A stretch of DNA of 17,503 bases, taken from positions 1 to 17,503 of the forward strand of contig CAZYZD010000045.1 in assembly GCA_964651755.1 (NCBI GenBank). Reading direction: 5' to 3'. Source of the DNA: QNZT01 sp964651755 (GTDB lineage Bacteria; Campylobacterota; Campylobacteria; Campylobacterales; QNZT01). The notes beneath the pieces are model-generated. The model was not told the DNA's origin, made no database searches, and worked only from the letters and a program-made list of their open reading frames with translations. Position numbers and translations under genes: made by a program. Below, one piece after another: positions 13,207 through 17,503 of this stretch; the stretch's first letter is position 1; each line of letters opens with the position of its first letter.

Positions 13207-15950
13207 TATCCCACAACCTTTGCGCATCTTTCACAGAGCGTCTCTTCGCTGAGACTGTTTTGTTTCCAGCAGCGAGGGCATTTTGCTTTTGAGCTTAGGA
13301 CGATGGTAAAACCGTCTCCGTCTACTTCAAAATTTGCAATCGCTTCGCCTGTAACATCTGAACCTATTTCACTGACTGTAAACCAATCTTCTGCATCTGT
13401 CGGATCGAGTGTTTTGATTTTAGCAGAATCGGTTTTTATGGCAAGTTCTAAAGTTGCTTTGACCTTTTTCTCTTTTTTCAGACCATCTACAATCTCAAAA
13501 AACTTCTCTCTTGCTTCCATCATATAGGCTTCATCAAAGTCGCTTTTTACTTCCGGAAGCGTTGTATAGATCAGATCAAAAACGTCTTCAGCATCTTTTT
13601 TAAGTACTTTTGGCGCATATTCCAAAATCTCATCGACGGTATATGTCAAAACCGGTGCCAGAAATGCGATCATCCGCTCTGCAATCAGTGCCATCGCACT
13701 TTGTGCCGATCTTCTTGCTTTATCCTCTTTGGCATTACAATAGAGTCTGTCTTTGGAGATATCCATATGGATACCGCTCAACTCTACGGTGATAAAGTGG
13801 TTGATCAGTGAGAGGGCTTTGGAAAAGTCGTAGTTTTGGAAGTGTGTATCTGCTTCATCGAACACTTTTTTCGCTTTTGCCAAAATCCATCTGTCCAGTT
13901 CTCCCATCTCCTCTACATCTAAAACCTCTTCAAGATCGTTGATATTTGCCAGCAGGAAACGGAGGGTATTTCTGGTTTTACGATACTGCTCTGCGATCTG
14001 CTTAAGGATATCGTCACCGATTTTCAGGTCATTTTGATAGTCACTAAGCGCTACCCACAGACGAATGATCTCCGTACCGTACTGTTTTGCCACTTTGTCC
14101 GGTGCAACGACGTTACCTTTGGACTTGCTCATCTTTTCACCTTTGGCGTCGTTGGTGAAGCCGTGGGTCACAAGATTTTTAAACGGAGATATACCGTTGA
14201 TGGCGGAACTGATGATGAGTGAGCTTTGGAACCATCCACGGTGCTGATCGCTGCCTTCCAGGTACATGTCTGCCGGGTATTCTCCTGCATCGTATTCTCT
14301 GGATTTTAGAACCGCTTTCCATGTTGAACCGCTGTCAAACCATACATCGAGAATATCTGTTACTTTTTCAAGATCGTCAGGATTGTAACCGCTGCCCGGA
14401 TAGAGGAGGTCTTTGATCTCCATCTCCCACCAGATGTCAGTTCCCTGTCTCTCAAAGATCATTGCCAGAAAGTTGAGTACTTTTTCATCTAAAATCACTT
14501 CGCCTGTCTTTTTGTTTCTGAAAAATGCGATAGGCACACCCCAGTCACGCTGACGGGAGATACACCAGTCCGGTCTGTTTTCGATCATAGAAGTGAGACG
14601 GTTTACGGATGCAGCAGGGTAAAAAGTGATGCCGTCGATCTGCTCCATCGCCGTTTCGCGGAGTGTTTTGCCGTTCTGTTCCTGATCCATCGCGATAAAC
14701 CATTGTTTGGTAGCACGGTAGATTACGGGCTTATGTGTTCTCCAGCAAAACGGGTAGGAGTGGGTGAATTTGCTTACTTTTAACAGGGCATCTCCCAAAA
14801 GTTCCAGAATAGGTTCATTTGCTTTAAAAATATGCATACCGACAAACTCTTCCGGATTTGGGAACAGCTTCTCTCTGACAACGGTTTCATCGAACAATCC
14901 TCTGTCATCTACAGGCATAATCACTTCAAGGTTATATTTAAGACCTACACGGTAATCGTCCTCACCGTGTCCCGGTGCTGTGTGTACACACCCCGTACCG
15001 CCATCCATCATGACATGTTCACCCAGGATGATTTGTGATTTTCTGCCGTTTAACGGATTGATCGCATGAAGATTTTCCATCTCTTTTGCCGGAATAGTTT
15101 TGACGATCTCACCTTTGATGGCTTCCTCTTCTTTGAGTGTTTCGTAGCGTTTTTTTGCAACGATATACCCGTCAGAAGTGAGTACATAATCTTCGTCAGG
15201 ATTTAAAGAGATACCGACATTTGCAGGGAGTGTCCATGGTGTTGTTGTCCAGATAACGACAGCGGCATTGTCTATGCCCAGTTTCTCTTTTGCGTCTGCA
15301 TCCAGTTCAAAAGCCACATAGATAGAGTAATCTTCTTTATCTTCATACTCAACTTCTGCTTCTGCCAGTGCTGTCTGTGCAGCCCATGACCAGTAAACAG
15401 GTTTGCTTCGTTCGATCAAAAGCCCTTTTTGTGCGATATCGCAAAGTGCGCGGAAGATATCCGCTTCAAAAGGGAACTTCATAGTCAGGTAAGGATTTTT
15501 CCAGTCTGCTACAACACCAAGTGCTTTGAAGTCCTCTTTTTGTATGTCGACAAACTTTTGAGCATGTTCACGGCAGAGTCTTCTGATGGTGGTTACCGGA
15601 AGAGATTTTTTCTTTTCTCCCAGTTTCTTTTCAACCTGTTGCTCGATAGGTAGACCGTGACAATCCCAGCCCGGCGTAAAACGTACATCTTCACCTCTGA
15701 AGTAGTGTGATTTGACAACAAGATCTTTAAGAATTTTGTTCAGAGCGTGTCCGATGTGGATGTTACCGTTGGCATACGGAGGTCCGTCATGAAGCGTGAA
15801 AGATTTGGCACCTTTATGTGCAGTAGTCATTTTTTTGTAGACATCTTTTTCCTCAAACCATTTTTTGTAACGTTTGGGCTCATTCTGCGGGAGGTTTCCA
15901 CGCATCGGGAAATCTGTTTTTGGTAAAAGCAGGGTATCTTTGTAATCCAT
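13206..15950 (-). CDS. ileS: Isoleucyl-tRNA synthetase
   Basis: A 914-residue class I aminoacyl-tRNA synthetase, full length for the bacterial type. The HIGH signature is at residues 65-68 (NGNIHIGHAL) and KMSKS at 606-610. The editing (CP1) domain sits between them, and TTPWTLPANVGI within it is typical. The C-terminal zinc finger CPRCW...CERC (Cys891, Cys894, Cys906, Cys909) is present, as in bacterial non-mupirocin-resistant IleRS. The start ATG at 15950 is preceded by AAGGAT about 10 bases upstream. The stop overlaps the start of a 37-codon membrane protein gene, making ileS the first gene of a three-gene operon. Many Gly/Asp-rich stretches are fully conserved in the family; the annotation is not in doubt. 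Confidence 0.99.
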   Translation of the reverse strand: MDYKDTLLLPKTDFPMRGNLPQNEPKRYKKWFEEKDVYKKMTTAHKGAKSFTLHDGPPYANGNIHIGHALNKILKDLVVKSHYFRGEDVRFTPGWDCHGLPIEQQVEKKLGEKKKSLPVTTIRRLCREHAQKFVDIQKEDFKALGVVADWKNPYLTMKFPFEADIFRALCDIAQKGLLIERSKPVYWSWAAQTALAEAEVEYEDKEDYSIYVAFELDADAKEKLGIDNAAVVIWTTTPWTLPANVGISLNPDEDYVLTSDGYIVAKKRYETLKEEEAIKGEIVKTIPAKEMENLHAINPLNGRKSQIILGEHVMMDGGTGCVHTAPGHGEDDYRVGLKYNLEVIMPVDDRGLFDETVVREKLFPNPEEFVGMHIFKANEPILELLGDALLKVSKFTHSYPFCWRTHKPVIYRATKQWFIAMDQEQNGKTLRETAMEQIDGITFYPAASVNRLTSMIENRPDWCISRQRDWGVPIAFFRNKKTGEVILDEKVLNFLAMIFERQGTDIWWEMEIKDLLYPGSGYNPDDLEKVTDILDVWFDSGSTWKAVLKSREYDAGEYPADMYLEGSDQHRGWFQSSLIISSAINGISPFKNLVTHGFTNDAKGEKMSKSKGNVVAPDKVAKQYGTEIIRLWVALSDYQNDLKIGDDILKQIAEQYRKTRNTLRFLLANINDLEEVLDVEEMGELDRWILAKAKKVFDEADTHFQNYDFSKALSLINHFITVELSGIHMDISKDRLYCNAKEDKARRSAQSAMALIAERMIAFLAPVLTYTVDEILEYAPKVLKKDAEDVFDLIYTTLPEVKSDFDEAYMMEAREKFFEIVDGLKKEKKVKATLELAIKTDSAKIKTLDPTDAEDWFTVSEIGSDVTGEAIANFEVDGDGFTIVLSSKAKCPRCWKQNSLSEETLCERCAKVVG

Positions 15951-15987
15951 CTTTTTTCAATCCTTAAAAGTATTCGTATATTAACAC

Positions 15988-16157
15988 ATCCCAGCAGGTT
16001 ACTGCGCGGGCACTCTGCCGAAGAGAACTTAGTGTTAACGTAGCTTTTTGGGCTTTGCTCAAAAGGCGTAATCCCAGCAGGTTACTGCGCGGGCACTCTG
16101 CCGAAGAGAACTTAGTGTTAACGTAGCTTTTTGGGCTTTGCTCAAAAGGCGTAATCC
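15988..16157. repeat. Two perfect tandem copies of an 83-bp hairpin-rich element
   Basis: Copy 1 is 15988-16070 and copy 2 is 16071-16153, identical base for base. The first 4 bases (ATCC) of a third copy follow before divergence. Each unit contains three potential hairpins: CCC-A-GCAG/CTGC-GC-GGG at its start; CTCT-gccga-AGAG in the middle, followed by the GTTAAC palindrome; and GCTTTTTGGGC-ttt-GCTCAAAAGGC, an 11-bp stem with two G-T pairs, at its end. The unit is GC-richer than the surrounding intergenic DNA. No T-run follows the last hairpin on either strand, so it is not a simple terminator. It lies in the divergent gap between ileS and the CinA-like gene. It looks like a dispersed, REP-like or noncoding element; identity unknown. 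Confidence 0.9.
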
Positions 16158-16231
16158 TAATGTTTAGCGCGGATTGTATCGAAAAAGCCCTTATAATGTA
16201 TAATTACACACTGAAAACCGAGGAGACCTTC
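16158..16231 (+). promoter_or_regulatory. Candidate promoter and leader region of the CinA-like gene
   Basis: Two TATAAT sequences (16192-16197 and 16199-16204) lie 28-40 bases before the start codon. The only -35-like hexamer is TTGTAT at 16174-16179, 19 bases from the second TATAAT, so the -35 assignment is weak. AGGAG at 16221-16225 sits 6 bases before the ATG at 16232. The rest of the 15951-16231 gap is the tandem repeat; I see no gene in it. Confidence 0.4.
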
Positions 16232-17338
16232 ATGAAAAACGCTTTAGTCGTTTTAGAATACGCTTTACAATACAACTATCCTTTTATCGCATACCTGAAA
16301 AGGGAACTCAAACATCATGTGGGCGAGCTTGAAACAGTACACTTCATCAAAAAAGGAGATGACGATATCGTTTTGGTTTTGGAAGAGGTGATCGCCCAGC
16401 ACCAGAATGTTTTTGTTGTCAGTACAGAAAACTTCTCTTTTACGGGGAAAATTATTGCTACTGTTTGTCATGACGGACTGGTGCTTAAAGATGGTATGCT
16501 TATCCCGCTTAAAGCCGAACTTTTTACCAAAGATAGTTATCTTATCAAAAAAGGAACAACTGCTATCAATGTTCTCAAAGTAAATGTCGGAGCAAAATTG
16601 CCGAAAATCCTGATCCGCAACCGTACATATACCCTGAGTTTTTACCTTTTTGATACAAAAAAGAGTAAAACACTTGAACGGATAATAGCACAGCTTGAAC
16701 TTAACTTTGAAAAAGTCCCTTTGATCGAAGAGTTGCTTTTTTACAAAGTGCAGGGTATCCATATATCGCAGATAAATAATTTCATTGATGAAATTAACCG
16801 CTCTTTGTATCAGCATCTATTGATAGGGGAGGATTTATCGCAGATCGTTTGTCAGCGTTTGCTTGAAGCAAATCAGACTATTACAACGGCTGAAAGCTGT
16901 ACCGGGGGGATGCTTGCAAGTGAGATTGTCAAAAACAGCGGTGTTTCTGCTATCTTTGCCGGAAGTGTTGTGACATATGCCAATGAAATAAAGCATAAAT
17001 TTTTAGGTGTGCGTGAAAATACACTGAAACAATACGGTGCAGTCAGCAGTGAATGTGTCAGAGAGATGCTTCATGGTGTAATGCAAAGATTTCATTCTGA
17101 TTTTGCTCTGGCAGTGAGCGGGGTGGCAGGACCAACCGGAGGAACCAGACAAAAACCGGTCGGAACAGTATATGTTGGTGCAAAATGCAGGGCAAAAGAT
17201 ATCAAAATAAAGAAATTGTCATTAAAAGGTGACAGAACTTACATCCGTGAAAGTTCGGTTTTATGGGCATTCCGACTGCTTGTTGAAACAAATTGCGAAA
17301 TTTTTTTCAAAAAAGTGCAAAAAACCCTTGACAAGTGA
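16232..17338 (+). CDS. CinA-family protein: unrecognised N-terminal region plus C-terminal CinA/PncC-type domain
   Basis: A 368-residue protein; the start is the ATG at 16232 with AGGAG 6 bases upstream. Residues ~205-360 form the CinA C-terminal domain (nicotinamide-nucleotide amidohydrolase, PncC type). It has TTAESCTGG (Glu221, Ser222, Cys223), the motif SGVAGPTGGT (296-305) and GTVYVGAK, with RTYIRESSVLWAFRLL closing the domain. By family knowledge this domain deamidates nicotinamide mononucleotide in pyridine-nucleotide salvage. Residues 1-200 are not a normal CinA MoCF/COG1058 domain: the usual GDEL/G-x-x-x-NTN motifs are absent. A strand-rich region (SFTGKIIATVCHDGLVLKDG) takes its place. 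It may be a diverged epsilonproteobacterial version. Its last codons overlap the tRNA-Lys promoter. Confidence 0.85.
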   Translation: MKNALVVLEYALQYNYPFIAYLKRELKHHVGELETVHFIKKGDDDIVLVLEEVIAQHQNVFVVSTENFSFTGKIIATVCHDGLVLKDGMLIPLKAELFTKDSYLIKKGTTAINVLKVNVGAKLPKILIRNRTYTLSFYLFDTKKSKTLERIIAQLELNFEKVPLIEELLFYKVQGIHISQINNFIDEINRSLYQHLLIGEDLSQIVCQRLLEANQTITTAESCTGGMLASEIVKNSGVSAIFAGSVVTYANEIKHKFLGVRENTLKQYGAVSSECVREMLHGVMQRFHSDFALAVSGVAGPTGGTRQKPVGTVYVGAKCRAKDIKIKKLSLKGDRTYIRESSVLWAFRLLVETNCEIFFKKVQKTLDK

Positions 17339-17356
17339 GAAAAAATTTTATATAAT
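17328..17356 (+). promoter_or_regulatory. Full-consensus sigma-70 promoter for the tRNA-Lys transcript
   Basis: TTGACA (17328-17333), a 17-base spacer and TATAAT (17351-17356) match consensus in all 12 positions. The -35 box lies inside the last codons of the CinA-like gene. Transcription should start near 17363, giving about an 80-base leader before the tRNA. Confidence 0.85.
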
Positions 17357-17443
17357 TTCACCTCACTTGCACAGGATGGAAGAGAAAAGAAAAGCTTTTT
17401 TTTCTAAAAAGCGCCTCTCTGAGAGCCTAAGTAAAGTTAAGAT

Positions 17444-17503
17444 GACCCGTTAGCTCAGCCGGTAGAGCATCTCCCTTTTAAGGAGGTGGCCGTTGGTTCG
17501 AAT
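17444..17503 (+). tRNA. tRNA-Lys (anticodon TTT), 3' end beyond window
   Basis: The acceptor 5' strand GACCCGT (17444-17450) is followed by T8/A9, a D-arm GCTC-agccggta-GAGC, and an anticodon stem TCTCC/GGAGG enclosing the loop CTTTTAA. Positions 34-36 are therefore TTT, decoding AAA/AAG lysine. The variable loop TGGCC, the T-stem 5' strand GTTGG and TTCGAAT of the T-loop are visible up to the edge; about 16 bases including the 3' acceptor strand are missing. Confidence 0.95.

Noticed and set aside
13091..13234. N-terminal extension of the Hpt protein
   Set aside because: The composition is low-quality and polar, and it runs over the ileS end and the 37-codon gene. The Hpt domain is complete from 13090.
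15988..16157. CRISPR-like array or rRNA/tRNA fragment from the duplicated sequence
   Set aside because: There are only two copies, directly abutting with no spacers, the 83-base unit is too long for a CRISPR repeat, and no cas gene or tRNA arm structure is present.

Overview
The window looks like chromosomal DNA from a Campylobacterota (epsilonproteobacterial) chemolithotroph, probably near Sulfurovum or Sulfurimonas. The assignment is inferred from the AT-rich intergenic DNA, the number of c-type cytochromes and small secreted proteins, the CinA-like protein with an atypical N-terminus, and the general protein character. No rRNA is present to confirm it. There is no phage, insertion sequence or CRISPR array. 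Most of the window is ordinary core and accessory chromosome.

Left part (1-7817). The C-terminal end of a short-chain dehydrogenase overlaps an AraC-type regulator. Next is a separately promoted, membrane-anchored di-heme cytochrome c peroxidase (MauG/CCP family). Convergent to it is a secreted DUF4139-type protein. Divergent from that is a large lipoprotein resembling DUF6259 glycosidase-like proteins. Two more exported minus-strand proteins follow. One is built entirely of five 47-48-residue repeats resembling DUF7477. The other is an unrecognised periplasmic protein with a Met/Gln-rich tail.

Middle (7932-10615). A four-gene minus-strand operon reads: NifX/NifB-like cofactor-binding protein, MFS transporter, DUF134 HTH protein, di-heme cytochrome c lipoprotein. 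It starts at a near-consensus promoter (TTGACT-N17-TATAAT). One palindrome fills the promoter spacer and a second, related palindrome lies at the likely transcription start. This is the most system-like locus in the window: a regulated cassette joining a metal-cofactor-type protein, a transporter, a regulator and an electron carrier.

Right-middle (10748-15950). glnK-amt forms the usual PII/ammonium transporter operon and ends in a clear intrinsic terminator. A small two-helix membrane protein follows on the plus strand. Its stop codon interlocks with the stop of a stand-alone Hpt phosphotransfer protein. The Hpt gene is third in an ileS operon, and between ileS and hpt lies a 37-codon single-helix membrane protein that is easily missed.

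Right end (15951-17503). Two perfect tandem copies of an 83-bp hairpin-rich element lie between ileS and a divergent CinA-family gene. A full consensus sigma-70 promoter (TTGACA-N17-TATAAT) overlaps the last codons of that gene. It drives a tRNA-Lys(TTT) gene that is cut by the window edge.
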